In this document: positions 26,020-35,635 of the stretch, one piece after another
Layout of the letters: every line of letters begins with the position of its first letter
Numbering within the stretch: position 1 is the stretch's first letter
Assembly (NCBI GenBank): GCA_021774335.1
Contig: JAJFJD010000053.1
Span: forward strand, 1 to 64,000
Reading direction: 5' to 3'
From: Alphaproteobacteria bacterium
GTDB taxonomy: Bacteria; Pseudomonadota; Alphaproteobacteria; UBA8366
Length of the DNA stretch: 64,000 nucleotides
Translations under genes and position numbers: made by a program
The notes under the pieces: generated by a model
What the model saw: the letters and a program-made list of their open reading frames with translations, nothing else
The model's database searches: none
What the model was told of the DNA's origin: nothing

Positions 26020-27345
26020 ATGACCAATGCTGACCTGATCGGCCGCTTCGTATCCGGCGCATGCGATGCGGCCTTGCCGGACGACGCCCGCGATGCCGCA
26101 ATCAAATGCCTTGTCGATTGGACTGGCGTCACCATCGCCGGCAGCCGCGAACCGGTCACTCGCGCCGTTGCGCGCTACGCGGGCCTGGACGATGCCGCGG
26201 CACCACGCTTCGCCAACGGCGCCGAGCCGGAAAAGGCCGCGCTGGTCAACGGGACGGCGGCGCATGCGCTGGACTTCGACGACACTCATATCCCGACGGA
26301 TTCGCATTTCAGCGCCGTCCTCTGGGCGACCTTGCTTGCGATGACCGATCCCAAATTCGACAACGGAGACCGGTTGCTGCGCGCCTTCATCGCCGGCTAC
26401 GAGGTCGCAGCGAAACTATCCGGCCGCCGGATGGGATTCAGCCTGCAGTTTCGCTGGTTCCACCCATCCGGCGTGCTGGGCCGGATTGCCACGGCCGCCG
26501 CCGCGGCGGCCTTTCTAGCACTCGATGCCGACCGGGCAGCGCATGCCGTGGCGCTCGCAACCACCCAGGCATCGGGCCTGCGCAGTTCGCTCGGCAGCAT
26601 GGCGAAACCGTTCCAGATCGGACGCGCCGCGGCGGACGGGATCGTCTGCGCAAATCTCGCTCGGTCCGGTTTCGATGCCGCGCTCGACCTGCTGGAACCC
26701 GACGGTGGTTTCGCCCGCGCCTTCGTGCAGGACGGCAGCGCGCATTTGACGGCCTTGAACGCCGACACGCTCGGCACCGACTGGGCCGTCCTGAAGACAT
26801 CCTTCAAACCCTACGCCTGCCTGCACGGCATCCACCCGTCGATCGACGCCGCGCGCGAGATCGCCGGTCAGGTCGATCCGGCGGCGGTTACCGCGATTAC
26901 CGCCTATGTGGCGCCAGGCGTGAAAAAGGTCGGCCATTTCACCGATCCGAAATCGCCATTGGAAGCGAAGTTCAGCGTGGCCTTCTGCGTCGCACTGGCC
27001 CTTTCAGGCCGGGAGGCGGGCGCCACAGATTTCACGGCGGACACCGTGGCGGATCCGACGTTGCGCCGGCTCACCGCCCTGGTCGACGTGCGTCCGGAAG
27101 AAGGACGCAAGATGCTCGATTCCGCGGTGGAAGTAACGTTGGCGGACGGCCGTATCCTGCGCGGCGCGACCGACCTGTCACTCGGCCATCCCGGCAATCC
27201 AATGAACTGGACCGATCTGGGAGAGAAATTCATCACCTTGAGTGAACCTGTTCTCCACGACCGCGCGCGCACCCTGTTGAATGCGCTACGCGAATTCGAC
27301 TCGCCCGGTGCTTTACCCGAGATCGCGCGCCTGCTGCGATCCTAG
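26020..27345 (+). CDS. MmgE/PrpD family protein
   Basis: 441 residues of the 2-methylcitrate dehydratase/cis-aconitate decarboxylase/immune-responsive protein family. Seen: NGTAAHALDFDDTHI near 76-90, with the family's conserved HALDFDD; HPSGVLGRIATAAAAA; and KPYACLHGIHPSIDA. Members dehydrate 2-methylcitrate or act on other tricarboxylic or branched acids; the true substrate is unknown. The stop interlocks with that of the convergent acyl-CoA dehydrogenase (shared CTAG). Confidence 0.88.
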   Translation: MTNADLIGRFVSGACDAALPDDARDAAIKCLVDWTGVTIAGSREPVTRAVARYAGLDDAAAPRFANGAEPEKAALVNGTAAHALDFDDTHIPTDSHFSAVLWATLLAMTDPKFDNGDRLLRAFIAGYEVAAKLSGRRMGFSLQFRWFHPSGVLGRIATAAAAAAFLALDADRAAHAVALATTQASGLRSSLGSMAKPFQIGRAAADGIVCANLARSGFDAALDLLEPDGGFARAFVQDGSAHLTALNADTLGTDWAVLKTSFKPYACLHGIHPSIDAAREIAGQVDPAAVTAITAYVAPGVKKVGHFTDPKSPLEAKFSVAFCVALALSGREAGATDFTADTVADPTLRRLTALVDVRPEEGRKMLDSAVEVTLADGRILRGATDLSLGHPGNPMNWTDLGEKFITLSEPVLHDRARTLLNALREFDSPGALPEIARLLRS

Positions 27346-28580
27346 TCGACGGCAGTACCGCTCCGCTCCTTGGCAACGTCGTCCTTGCGCGGGTCGCGCA
27401 GGCCCGTCAGGCCGTGATGCCGGTCCGCCACCTTGTAGCCGAGCGCATCCTCGGCAATCACGATTTTCTGCACGTTGGCCGTGCCCTCGCCGGTAAAGAA
27501 CAGATCGGCGTAGGATTTCAGCCAGGACACACGGTACTCGACCGCGAGCCCGTAGCCGCCGAAAATCTGCTGCGCCTTGTCGGCCGCCATCTTCGCCGTC
27601 TGCGACGCGTGGTATTTTGCCAGCGACGCGATCCGGTTCGATGGCAAGTCCGCGTCCATGCATTGCGCCGCTTCGTAGACCAGCGCCCGGCTGGCCTCGA
27701 TTGCCACCGCCATCTCGGCGATCTCGGACTGAATCATCTGGAACTTGCCGATTGGCCGGCCGCGTAACTCGCGCTCGTTGGCATAGCGGACCGCATCCTC
27801 GAAACAGGCCCGCGCCACGCCGAGCGCCTTGGCCGCGACGGTCACCCGGCCCGGCTGCAACGCGCGCATGACGATCTTGAAGCCCGCGCCTTCTTCGCCG
27901 AGGCGATTCCCTGCCGGGACCACGAAATCGTCGAGAAAGACCGCGCAGGTGCGCAACGCCTTGGACAGTCCCTGCATTTCGATGGGCCGTGCGTCGAAAC
28001 CGGGATATTTCTTCGGCTCGACGATAAAGGCGGAAACGCCGTTCGCACCTGCATCCGGATCGGTCTTTGCCAGCAGCACACCGACATCGGTCTCGTTGGC
28101 CATCGACGCGAAGATCTTCGATCCATTGATGCGATAGACGTCACCGTCGCGTTTGGCCGTGGTCTTCATCGCGCCCAGCGGATCGGACCCGCCGGCCGGC
28201 TCGGTCAGCGACATCATGCCGATGGTTTCGCCGGCCAGCAGTGGCGGCACGTATTTCATCACCTGCTCGACCGTTCCACCCGCGTAAATGCATTGTGGGC
28301 AAGTCGAGGATTGCTGGTTGATGCAGGCGGAGAAGCGCACGTCGTTGCGCGCCATTTCCTCGGAAATGACGGATGCCACGAGATACCCCATGTCGGTGCC
28401 GCCGACCGATTCCGGAAAGACCGACCCATAAAGCCCGGTCGCCCCCGCCTTCTTCACCAAGTCGCGCGGGAAGGTGCCGCTCGCTTCGAAATCATCCATA
28501 ACCGGGTTGACCTCGACCTCCATGAAGCGGTTCACGGTATCGCGGATCGCGCCGATTTCCTCAGGCAAGAGGGCGTCCAT
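27342..28580 (-). CDS. Acyl-CoA dehydrogenase
   Basis: 412 residues, FAD flavoenzyme introducing a trans-2,3 double bond into an acyl-CoA. Seen: substrate/FAD loops MMSLTEPAGGSD and INGSKIFASM, the helical C-terminal domain with QIFGGYGLAVEY, and the catalytic base Glu in TGEGTANVQKIVIAEDALG. Slightly extended at the C-terminus past the normal end (RHHGLTGLRDPRKDD). Substrate chain length cannot be told. Its stop codon overlaps that of the MmgE gene. Confidence 0.93.
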   Translation of the reverse strand: MDALLPEEIGAIRDTVNRFMEVEVNPVMDDFEASGTFPRDLVKKAGATGLYGSVFPESVGGTDMGYLVASVISEEMARNDVRFSACINQQSSTCPQCIYAGGTVEQVMKYVPPLLAGETIGMMSLTEPAGGSDPLGAMKTTAKRDGDVYRINGSKIFASMANETDVGVLLAKTDPDAGANGVSAFIVEPKKYPGFDARPIEMQGLSKALRTCAVFLDDFVVPAGNRLGEEGAGFKIVMRALQPGRVTVAAKALGVARACFEDAVRYANERELRGRPIGKFQMIQSEIAEMAVAIEASRALVYEAAQCMDADLPSNRIASLAKYHASQTAKMAADKAQQIFGGYGLAVEYRVSWLKSYADLFFTGEGTANVQKIVIAEDALGYKVADRHHGLTGLRDPRKDDVAKERSGTAVD

Positions 28581-28689
28581 ACTTCACCTTTGCAGCCACG
28601 CCGCCGCGGCAATAGCAGGATTGCAATTCCAACCGGGCGGTTCGTTGCCTAATATAGCGCAGTCTCCACCGCGCACCGGAATCAGCATC
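28581..28689. promoter_or_regulatory. Divergent intergenic region (acyl-CoA dehydrogenase / M20 gene)
   Basis: 109 bp between divergent starts. TAATAT near 28651-28656 is a possible -10 for the M20 gene, but no matching -35 is at a good distance. Weak support. Confidence 0.25.
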
Positions 28690-30147
28690 ATGCCAGCAAG
28701 CAACGTCAGCGCGGAAACGCGCTTCGTCTTCGACTATCTCGACCGCAACGCCGCGGCCATCGCGTCCTTGGGCGATGCGATCTTCCGCTTTGCCGAACCC
28801 GGCCTGCAGGAGATTGAAACGGTCAAATTGATGACCGGCATCCTGGAAGAGCACGGATTCGCCGTCGAACGCGGCATCTCGGGGTTCCCGACGGCCTTTC
28901 TCGCGACCTACGGCAGCGGTGATCCGGTCATCGCGATGCATACCGAATACGACGCCAACCCGGAAAACTCGCAGGCTTCCGGGATCGCCGAGAAGCAGGA
29001 AATCATCCCCGGCGCGCCCGGTCATTGCGAAGGGCATAACGTCAACGCCGCAGTGATGGTCGCCGCCGCGCTGGCGATCAAGAAAGCGAAGGACCAGTTC
29101 GGCATTGGCGGCACGCTCAAGGTCTTTGGCGCTCCCGCCGAGGAGTTGGTGCTGGCCCGGCCATATTTCGTACGCGATGGATACTTCGACGACGTCGATG
29201 CGGCCTTCCATGATCACATCTGGGGCGAACTCGCCACCGAATACGGACAAATCCAGATCGCCGCGGTTTCGGCCGAGTTCACCTTCCACGGCGAAACGGC
29301 GCATGCGGGCTTGGCCCCTTGGCGTGGCCGCGATGCGCTGGACGCCGTCGTCCTCATGGACATGGGCGTGGCGCAATACCGCGAACATATGGAACCGACG
29401 ATGCGGGCCCATCGCGCAATCACCAACGGCGGGACGCAACCGAACGTAATACCGGCGGAGGCGAGCGTCTGGTGGTATTTCCGCGACCCATCGGCAGACG
29501 GCGCCTATGCGCTCTTCGAGCAGGCCAAGAAGATCGCCGAGGGCGCGGCACTGATGACCAAGACGACTTGGGACGTCACGGTGAAAAGCGCCGTCTGGCC
29601 GGTCCGCGCCAACCGCACGCTAGCGGAAACCGTGCAACGGAACATCGACATGATCGGCGTGCCGGACTGGAGCGACGAGGAGCAAACCTTAGCCAAGGCA
29701 CTTCAGAAAGCCGCCGATGCGCCGGAGATCGGCCTGCACACCGAAGCCCGCCCGCTGACCGGCCCAGCGGAAATGATCATGGCGTCGAATGACTGCGGCG
29801 ACATCACTTGGAAAGTGCCGAGCGCCCGGCTGTGGTTTCCCAGCAATGTGCCCGGTGTGAGCTACCATCACTGGACCGGCGGCGCGGTGCTGGCGCATTC
29901 GATCGCGCATAAGGGCGCGGTCGCGGGGGCCAAGGCGTTGGCGGCCTCGGTGCTCGATACCTTCATCGATCCTGAGATCGTCGAACGCGCGCAGGACACC
30001 CATGCCGAAGAGTTGGGAGATATCACCTACAAACCGCTGCTGCCGGCCGATCAGCAGCCGCCACTCGGCGCGAACGAAGAGCTGATGGCCCGCTTCCGGC
30101 CTTTGCTGGAGGAACAATATTCCAAGGAAACGCCGGTCTTTGAGTGA
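28690..30147 (+). CDS. M20-family amidohydrolase (AbgB-like)
   Basis: 485 residues from ATG 28690. Metal ligand regions of the M20D/AbgB group are visible: VIAMHTEYDANP, GHCEGHNVNAAVMVAAAL, FGAPAEELVLARPY (catalytic Glu), AAFHDH and the late CGDITWKVP and GVSYHHWTGG. AbgB cleaves p-aminobenzoyl-glutamate; relatives hydrolyse N-acyl amino acids and indole-acetyl conjugates. The dimerisation domain holds FTFHGETAHAGLAPWRGRDALD. I infer hydrolysis of an N-acyl-amino acid type substrate. Weak Shine-Dalgarno. Confidence 0.88.
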   Translation: MPASNVSAETRFVFDYLDRNAAAIASLGDAIFRFAEPGLQEIETVKLMTGILEEHGFAVERGISGFPTAFLATYGSGDPVIAMHTEYDANPENSQASGIAEKQEIIPGAPGHCEGHNVNAAVMVAAALAIKKAKDQFGIGGTLKVFGAPAEELVLARPYFVRDGYFDDVDAAFHDHIWGELATEYGQIQIAAVSAEFTFHGETAHAGLAPWRGRDALDAVVLMDMGVAQYREHMEPTMRAHRAITNGGTQPNVIPAEASVWWYFRDPSADGAYALFEQAKKIAEGAALMTKTTWDVTVKSAVWPVRANRTLAETVQRNIDMIGVPDWSDEEQTLAKALQKAADAPEIGLHTEARPLTGPAEMIMASNDCGDITWKVPSARLWFPSNVPGVSYHHWTGGAVLAHSIAHKGAVAGAKALAASVLDTFIDPEIVERAQDTHAEELGDITYKPLLPADQQPPLGANEELMARFRPLLEEQYSKETPVFE

Positions 30148-30281
30148 TCCCCCAGCACACCAAACCGGCCACACTCAACCGACACCACTCAAATGTGATC
30201 GGGCCGTGTGGCCGCTTGCGGTACAATGATCCGCAGACGGGCGGACGCCGCCGGTAAGATTTACGCTTGGAGCGATACACG
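30148..30281 (+). promoter_or_regulatory. Intergenic region with a 9-bp inverted repeat before the glutamate-synthase-like gene
   Basis: 134 bp. Arms CGGCCACAC (30166-30174) and GTGTGGCCG (30206-30214) are perfectly complementary, separated by 31 nt. A TACAAT hexamer at 30222-30227 could be a -10. The repeat may act as a terminator for the M20 gene or as an operator. Confidence 0.35.
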
Positions 30282-31796
30282 ATGGATATGAGCCAACTTC
30301 CGCATTTTGTCATCGCTTTGCTGGAATTCCTGTCCCTCCTGTTCATCTTCGTGGTCGGGATCGGCGTGCTGTGGTTCGTCTTCACCTATATCCGCGACAA
30401 GACCCAGCGGGAAAGCACGCTGCGGCGCAACTATCCGGTCATCGCCCGGTTCCGCTATCTCTTTGAACATCTCGGGGAATTCTTCCGGCAGTATTTCTTC
30501 GCCCTCGACCGGGAAGAAATGCCGTTCAATCGGGCCGAACGCTCGTGGGTCTACCGGGCGGCGAAAGATGTCGATTCCACGGTGGCTTTCGGCTCGTCCC
30601 GCGACCTGCGGCCCGCGGGTACGGTGTATTTCGTGAACTGCCCCTTCCCGACACTGGAAGAAGATTCGCAGGAACCCGGCGAGGTCGTCATCGGCCCCTA
30701 CTGCAAGCACCCTTACGCCACCGCGAGCACCTTCAACATCTCGGGCATGAGCTACGGCGCGATCTCGATCCCCGCGATACGCGCACTGTCCGCCGGAGCG
30801 AAGAAGGCCGGCGTCTGGATGAATACCGGCGAGGGCGGATTGTCGCCGTACCATCTCGAAGGCGGCGCCGATATCGTCTTCCAGATCGGCACCGCGAAAT
30901 TCGGCGTGCGCAAGCCCGAAGGCGGCTTCGACGAGGACAAGCTGCGCGAGGTGGCCGCGCACGACCAGGTCAAGATGTTCGAGTTGAAACTCAGTCAAGG
31001 CGCGAAGCCGGGTAAAGGCGGCATTCTGCCCGGCGCGAAGGTCACCGAGGAAATCTCGAAGATCCGCGGCATCATCATCGGCCAAGACGCCATCAGCCCG
31101 AACCGCCATCCTGAAGTCGATTGCGTCGACGACCTGATCGACATGCTCAATTACATCCGCGACGTCACCGGCAAACCCGTGGGCTTCAAAGCCGTGGTCG
31201 GCGCCTACGGATTTTTCGAGTCCATGTGCAAGCGGATCAATGAGCGCGGTAAGGAAAGCGCGCCCGACTTCATCACCATCGACAGCGCCGACGGGGGCAC
31301 CGGCGCCGCGCCCATGAGCCTGATCGACAACATGGGCATGCCGCTGCGCGAGAGCCTGCCGCTGGTCGTCGATATCCTGAAAGTTCATGGCCTGCGCGAT
31401 CGGGTAAAGGTCTGCGCCAGCGGCAAGATGATCAATCCGTCCGACGTCGCCTGGGCCTATTGCGCGGGCGCGGATTTCGTGAACTCGGCACGCGGCTTCA
31501 TGTTCGCGCTCGGCTGCATCCAGGCGCTTCAGTGCAACAAGAACACCTGCCCAACCGGCATCACCACGCACGATCCAAAACTGCAATACGGCCTCGACCC
31601 GGCCAGCAAATCGGTGCGTGTGGCGAACTACGCGAAGAACATGCAGAAAGAGGTCGGCATAATCGCCCATAGCTGCGGCGTGCCGGAACCGCGTCTCCTC
31701 AAACGTTTCCACGCGCGCGTCGTGCTCGACAACGGCCGCAGCATGGCGATGGATGAACTGTACCCCGAGCCGGAGATGCAACAAGCGGCGGAATAG
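30282..31796 (+). CDS. Membrane-anchored FMN-binding glutamate-synthase-like protein
   Basis: 504 residues from ATG 30282 (GGAG 9 nt upstream; a TTG five codons earlier was rejected). A single membrane helix at about residues 8-34 precedes a GltB-type FMN/Fe-S synthase domain: ISGMSYGAISIPAI, GEGGLSPYHLEGG, DSADGGTGAAP, and the 3Fe-4S cysteines in CIQALQCNKNTCPTG. There is no glutaminase domain, so it is not a full glutamate synthase; this stand-alone membrane class has unproven function, possibly a flavin amine or methylamine-glutamate type synthase. Confidence 0.88.
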   Translation: MDMSQLPHFVIALLEFLSLLFIFVVGIGVLWFVFTYIRDKTQRESTLRRNYPVIARFRYLFEHLGEFFRQYFFALDREEMPFNRAERSWVYRAAKDVDSTVAFGSSRDLRPAGTVYFVNCPFPTLEEDSQEPGEVVIGPYCKHPYATASTFNISGMSYGAISIPAIRALSAGAKKAGVWMNTGEGGLSPYHLEGGADIVFQIGTAKFGVRKPEGGFDEDKLREVAAHDQVKMFELKLSQGAKPGKGGILPGAKVTEEISKIRGIIIGQDAISPNRHPEVDCVDDLIDMLNYIRDVTGKPVGFKAVVGAYGFFESMCKRINERGKESAPDFITIDSADGGTGAAPMSLIDNMGMPLRESLPLVVDILKVHGLRDRVKVCASGKMINPSDVAWAYCAGADFVNSARGFMFALGCIQALQCNKNTCPTGITTHDPKLQYGLDPASKSVRVANYAKNMQKEVGIIAHSCGVPEPRLLKRFHARVVLDNGRSMAMDELYPEPEMQQAAE

Positions 31797-31955
31797 GCGA
31801 GCAAACGGCCCTCGCGAACAATCAATATGTCCGGATTGGATCGAGTCACTCGATTGGCGGTATGGTTCCAGGGTTAGCCCGATTATCGAAGAATAATCTC
31901 AGCCCATGGAGTCGCTGCCATTCCGCCGTCACCTTCTGATCCGGCCGAAATTCTC
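31797..31955. promoter_or_regulatory. Intergenic region with a 15-bp palindrome ATCGAGT-C-ACTCGAT
   Basis: 159 bp. The perfect inverted repeat at 31840-31854 (7-bp arms around one C) lies between the glutamate-synthase-like gene and the acyl-CoA synthetase. It could be an operator for the latter. No good promoter pair was found. Confidence 0.35.
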
Positions 31956-34121
31956 ATGTCGGCCATCGACCGAGGCCAAACCACGCTTAGCGAGCCCGAC
32001 GGCAAGGCCATCCTGTCCGCCCTGGGTGTTACCGTGCCCCGCGGCAGCACGGCCGCAAATCCTGACGAGGTCGCCGACGTCTGTTCACCGCTGACATTTC
32101 CCGTCGCGGTGAAAGGGATCGCGTCATCCCTCATCCATAAAAGCGATGCGGGCGCGGTACGACTGAACCTGGCGTCAGCGGACGACGCGAGCGCCGCCGC
32201 AACAGCAATGCAAAATGCGGTTGGCACACAGGGGATCGCGCTCGACGGTTTCCTGATCGAGGAAATGGCGCCCGCCGGACATGAGGTGATCGTTGGTGGC
32301 TTCAACGATCCGCAATTCGGACCGGCCGTCATGGTCGGGCTGGGCGGCGTGTTCGTCGAGGTTTTCGCCGACGTTGCATTCCGGCTGTGTCCCATCGACC
32401 GCGCGGACGCCGAGGAAATGTTGGCCGAACTGACCGCTACACCGATCCTGGAGGGTGCGCGGGGTGGCATCGCCGCGTCGAAAGATGCGCTGCTCGACGT
32501 CCTGCTGCGGGTCGGCGGGTCCGACGGGTTGATGATGCGCTTCCAGAACCAAGTCCAGGAACTCGACATCAATCCGCTGATCGTCTCCGGCAACGGGGCG
32601 GTTGCCGCCGATGCCCGTATCGTCATGAAAACCGGACCCGGCCCTCAGCCGCAGAACGCCGCACCGGCCGGCGATGCCGACGCTATCCGGGCCCGGTTCG
32701 CCCCCCTCTTCATGCCGAACCTTATGGCCGTCATCGGCGCGTCGACCAACCGTCCGAACCGCGCCAACATCGCCATCGATCAATTGCTGACCTATGGCTT
32801 CGACCGCGAGAAACTGATCGCGATCCACCCGACCGCAACGGAGTTGGACGGGTTGAAGGCCTATCCCAGTTTTGCCGACACACCGGCGCCGGTCGACTAC
32901 GCCTATGTCGCGATCCCGGGCGCGGGTGTGCCCGACCTGTTGCGCCAGGCGAAAGGCCGCCTGCAGTTCGCGCATGTCACATCCAGCGGCTTTACCGAAA
33001 GCGGCAACGACGCCCTGCAACAGGACCTCGTCGCGGCGGTGCGGGAGTCCGGCGTGCGGGTGCTTGGGCCGAACTGCAATGGCGGGTATTCCCCGCGCGG
33101 CGGCCTCACCTTCTGTTACGACGCCCTACCGGACAAAGGATCGGTCGGCGTTATCCTGCAAAGCGGCGGGCTCGGCGTCGACACGATCCGGCGCGGCAAC
33201 CATCGCGGCCTGCGCTTCAGCGGCGTCATGACCGTCGGTAATTGCGCGGATATCGGCCCGGAGGACCTGCTAGAGTTCTATCTCGCCGATCCGGAAACGC
33301 GGGTTGTCGGAATGTATCTCGAAGGGGTGAAGGACGGCCGGCGAATGTTCGATCTGCTGCGCAACCGTGCGCCAATCAAACCGGTGGTCATCCTCAAAGG
33401 CGGGCGCAGCGACCTCGGCCAATCGGCGGCGGTATCGCATACCGGCGCGCTCGCTGGGGACGATCGTATCTGGCAGGCGCTATCGCGGCAGACCGGCGCC
33501 ATCCTTGCCGAGACTTTCGACGAATTCATCGACAAGCTGCTGGCGCTGCAATGCCTGACGCCGCGCCCCGACCGGCCGACGACCGAAGCGGTGCTGTTCG
33601 GCAACGGCGGCGGCACCAGCGTGCTTGGCGTCGATACCTTCGCACGCGCGGGCATCACCGTGGCGCCGTTCCGCCAATCCACCGTCGACATGCTGGATGC
33701 GCTGGCGCTCGACCCGGGCGCCACCTACACCAACCCGGTCGACGCGCCGCGTCCGGTGTTGATTTCCAACGAGGGACGCGATGCGGAAACGGTATTGCGC
33801 ACCATCTTCGAGCAGGAATCCCCGCAGATGGTGGTCATGCATATCAACATGTCGGTCATCGTCAGCCAGGCCGACGACGGCGACGAGCTGATGGTGAATT
33901 TCCTCGATGCGGGCGAACGCGTCCGCCGCGACCATCCCGACAAAGCGCATTTCCTGCTCGTCCTGCGGTCCGACGGCAATCCGCGCTACGAGGAAGCGAA
34001 GGTCCGGTACCGCGCCCTCGCGCTGGATCGCGGCATCCCGACCTATGACGAACTACCGGCAGCATCCAACGGCGTCGCCGCCATCAGCCAGCATGAACGC
34101 TATATGGCGCGCCGCGGCTGA
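31956..34121 (+). CDS. Acyl-CoA synthetase, ADP-forming type
   Basis: 721 residues. Domain order as read: ATP-grasp subunit first (VKGIASSLIHKSDAGAV, FLIEEMAPAGHEVIVGGFNDP, DINPLIV at roughly 50-205), then a CoA-binding Rossmann segment (LMAVIGASTNRPNRANI near 245-260), GVRVLGPNCNG, and the SucC/D-like ligase part with VGVILQSGGLGVDTI and the phosphohistidine region VSHTGALAGDD. Forms an acyl-CoA from a carboxylate, CoA and ATP, giving ADP and phosphate. The beta-before-alpha fused order differs from the Pat/Acd arrangement and matches the dicarboxylate/feruloyl-like branch. Not followed by an overlapping gene. Confidence 0.9.
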   Translation: MSAIDRGQTTLSEPDGKAILSALGVTVPRGSTAANPDEVADVCSPLTFPVAVKGIASSLIHKSDAGAVRLNLASADDASAAATAMQNAVGTQGIALDGFLIEEMAPAGHEVIVGGFNDPQFGPAVMVGLGGVFVEVFADVAFRLCPIDRADAEEMLAELTATPILEGARGGIAASKDALLDVLLRVGGSDGLMMRFQNQVQELDINPLIVSGNGAVAADARIVMKTGPGPQPQNAAPAGDADAIRARFAPLFMPNLMAVIGASTNRPNRANIAIDQLLTYGFDREKLIAIHPTATELDGLKAYPSFADTPAPVDYAYVAIPGAGVPDLLRQAKGRLQFAHVTSSGFTESGNDALQQDLVAAVRESGVRVLGPNCNGGYSPRGGLTFCYDALPDKGSVGVILQSGGLGVDTIRRGNHRGLRFSGVMTVGNCADIGPEDLLEFYLADPETRVVGMYLEGVKDGRRMFDLLRNRAPIKPVVILKGGRSDLGQSAAVSHTGALAGDDRIWQALSRQTGAILAETFDEFIDKLLALQCLTPRPDRPTTEAVLFGNGGGTSVLGVDTFARAGITVAPFRQSTVDMLDALALDPGATYTNPVDAPRPVLISNEGRDAETVLRTIFEQESPQMVVMHINMSVIVSQADDGDELMVNFLDAGERVRRDHPDKAHFLLVLRSDGNPRYEEAKVRYRALALDRGIPTYDELPAASNGVAAISQHERYMARRG

Positions 34122-34154
34122 CCGCCCGCGGCCGCCCTCAAATCAGGAGGCTCC

Positions 34155-34616
34155 ATGGACCCCGAATCCCGACTGCGCGACGCCGGCCTGATACTGCCCG
34201 AACCCGGCAGGCCGGCATTCGACTACGAACCCTACAAGCTGCACAACGGCATCGTGTATCTGGCCGGGCAGCTCGCCAAGGAAGACGGCGAGATTGCAGC
34301 ATTCGGCAAGGTAGACCGCGACATCGACGAGGCGGAAGCGTCGCGACAGATGCAGATTTGCGCGCTGCAGGCGCTGAATTGGATGAAGCACGCGGCGGGC
34401 GGCGACCTAAACCGTATCGACGGAATTCTGCAGCTTCGCTGCTATGTCGCCTGCACCGAGGGTTTCGACGGCATCTCGCGCATCGCCGATCATGCCTCCG
34501 GCGTTTTCACGACCGCCTTCGGCGACGCCGGCAAGCACCCGCGCAGCGTGCTCGGCATGATGCAGCTACCGCGAAACGCGCCGGTCATGATCGACCTGCA
34601 GGCGGCAATCCGGTAA
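34155..34616 (+). CDS. RidA/YjgF-family protein
   Basis: 153 residues with GGAGG 6 nt before the ATG. YjgF fold: the N-terminal loop NGIVYLAGQLA and the C-terminal arginine region HPRSVLGMMQLPRNAPVMIDLQ (the Arg that binds the 2-iminoacid carboxylate in RidA). This longer branch (about 150 residues) is usually annotated as an endoribonuclease L-PSP/RidA type and hydrolyses reactive enamines. First of a short rightward set with the SGNH hydrolase. Confidence 0.9.
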   Translation: MDPESRLRDAGLILPEPGRPAFDYEPYKLHNGIVYLAGQLAKEDGEIAAFGKVDRDIDEAEASRQMQICALQALNWMKHAAGGDLNRIDGILQLRCYVACTEGFDGISRIADHASGVFTTAFGDAGKHPRSVLGMMQLPRNAPVMIDLQAAIR

Positions 34617-34639
34617 CGCCAAAACCAAGGACACGGTGA

Positions 34640-35290
34640 ATGACCCAAATCCGCATCGGCTTCATCGGCGACAGCATCACCCAAGGGACCGGCGACGAAA
34701 CCCTGCTCGGCTGGCCGATGCGCGTCGGCCAGGCGGAGGTTGCACGCGGACACGACGTGACGGTCTACAATCTCGGCATCCGCGCCGATACGTCAGCCCT
34801 GATCGAACCGCGCTGGGAAGAAGAATGCCGGGCCCGGCTCAAACCGGGATATACCTGCGCCACGATATTCGCCGTCGGCATCAACGACAGCGCGCATGAG
34901 AAAAGCGAAGCGCTGGACGGCCAGCGCGTACCGCTCGACCGATCGCTCAACCTGATCGGCGGCATGCTGACCAAAGCGAAGGCGTTCGGCCCAGTCCTCT
35001 CGATTGGCCCGACGCCGGTGGTCGAGGCGATGATGCCGTTGGATCGCCTGCCGGGCGTGATCTACGACTTCAGGAACGACGACATCGCCGCGTATAGCGC
35101 GGCCTATGCCGCCATGGCCGCCGGCCTCGACATTCCGTATCTCGATGTTTTCACGCCGCTCAGCGCCGACCCGGCGTGGGATTTGGCGTTGCGGGCCTCG
35201 GACGGCCTGCATCCAACCGCGGCAGGGTATGAGCTGATGGCGGCCATTATCGTAGACTGGTCCGGCTGGCGCGGCCTGTTCGACGGCTAG
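34640..35290 (+). CDS. SGNH/GDSL-family esterase or lipase
   Basis: 216 residues. Block I with the nucleophile, IGFIGDSITQG (S12); block III-like VGINDSA; block V SDGLHPTAAGYE with Asp and His of the triad. No signal peptide, so cytoplasmic. It hydrolyses an ester of unknown identity. Starts 23 nt after the RidA gene and converges with the DUF4387 gene (6 nt gap). Confidence 0.9.
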   Translation: MTQIRIGFIGDSITQGTGDETLLGWPMRVGQAEVARGHDVTVYNLGIRADTSALIEPRWEEECRARLKPGYTCATIFAVGINDSAHEKSEALDGQRVPLDRSLNLIGGMLTKAKAFGPVLSIGPTPVVEAMMPLDRLPGVIYDFRNDDIAAYSAAYAAMAAGLDIPYLDVFTPLSADPAWDLALRASDGLHPTAAGYELMAAIIVDWSGWRGLFDG

Positions 35291-35296
35291 AGCCGC

Positions 35297-35611
35297 CTAA
35301 GTTCCCGGAACCTCGATATCCACGAAGGGCGCGTATTGCTGGCCAGCATGACTGTCACTGTCCATCAGGTCGCCCTGGAAAAATGGCCGCGGAATCGAGG
35401 CCTTGAAGGCGTAGCAGTTATCGACTTCGAAGAATTGCACCTGGTTCTCGGAAATCTTGTAGGTCTCCGCGATCAGTTTGCGGCTCAGCACGCCGGACTT
35501 CTTAACCTTCTCGTAGGTTTCCTCGTCACCGAACATCACGTCGATCGTCATGACGAAAGGGCCGGCATTCTTCGACCGGATCAGTTTCGCAAGTTCGCCT
35601 AATGTCGCCAT
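35297..35611 (-). CDS. DUF4387 (AtuA C-terminal-type) protein
   Basis: 104 residues from ATG 35611; GGAGAGA lies 6-7 nt upstream, and the TTG upstream in frame is ignored. Recognised as DUF4387 from KLIRSKNAGPFVMTIDVMF and the FFEVDNCYAFKASIPR end. In other genomes this domain is fused to or next to the AtuA-like (DUF1446) protein, as here: AtuA stops 24 nt upstream. Function with that protein is unknown, but it is linked to terpene or branched-acid catabolism by context only. Confidence 0.88.
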   Translation of the reverse strand: MATLGELAKLIRSKNAGPFVMTIDVMFGDEETYEKVKKSGVLSRKLIAETYKISENQVQFFEVDNCYAFKASIPRPFFQGDLMDSDSHAGQQYAPFVDIEVPGT

Positions 35612-35635
35612 ACCATCTCTCTCCAACGATGCCCG

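Noticed and set aside
30261..31784. 507-codon leftward open frame opposite the glutamate-synthase-like gene
   Set aside because: Asp/His-rich antisense composition without motifs; the plus-strand frame has clear FMN and Fe-S motifs.
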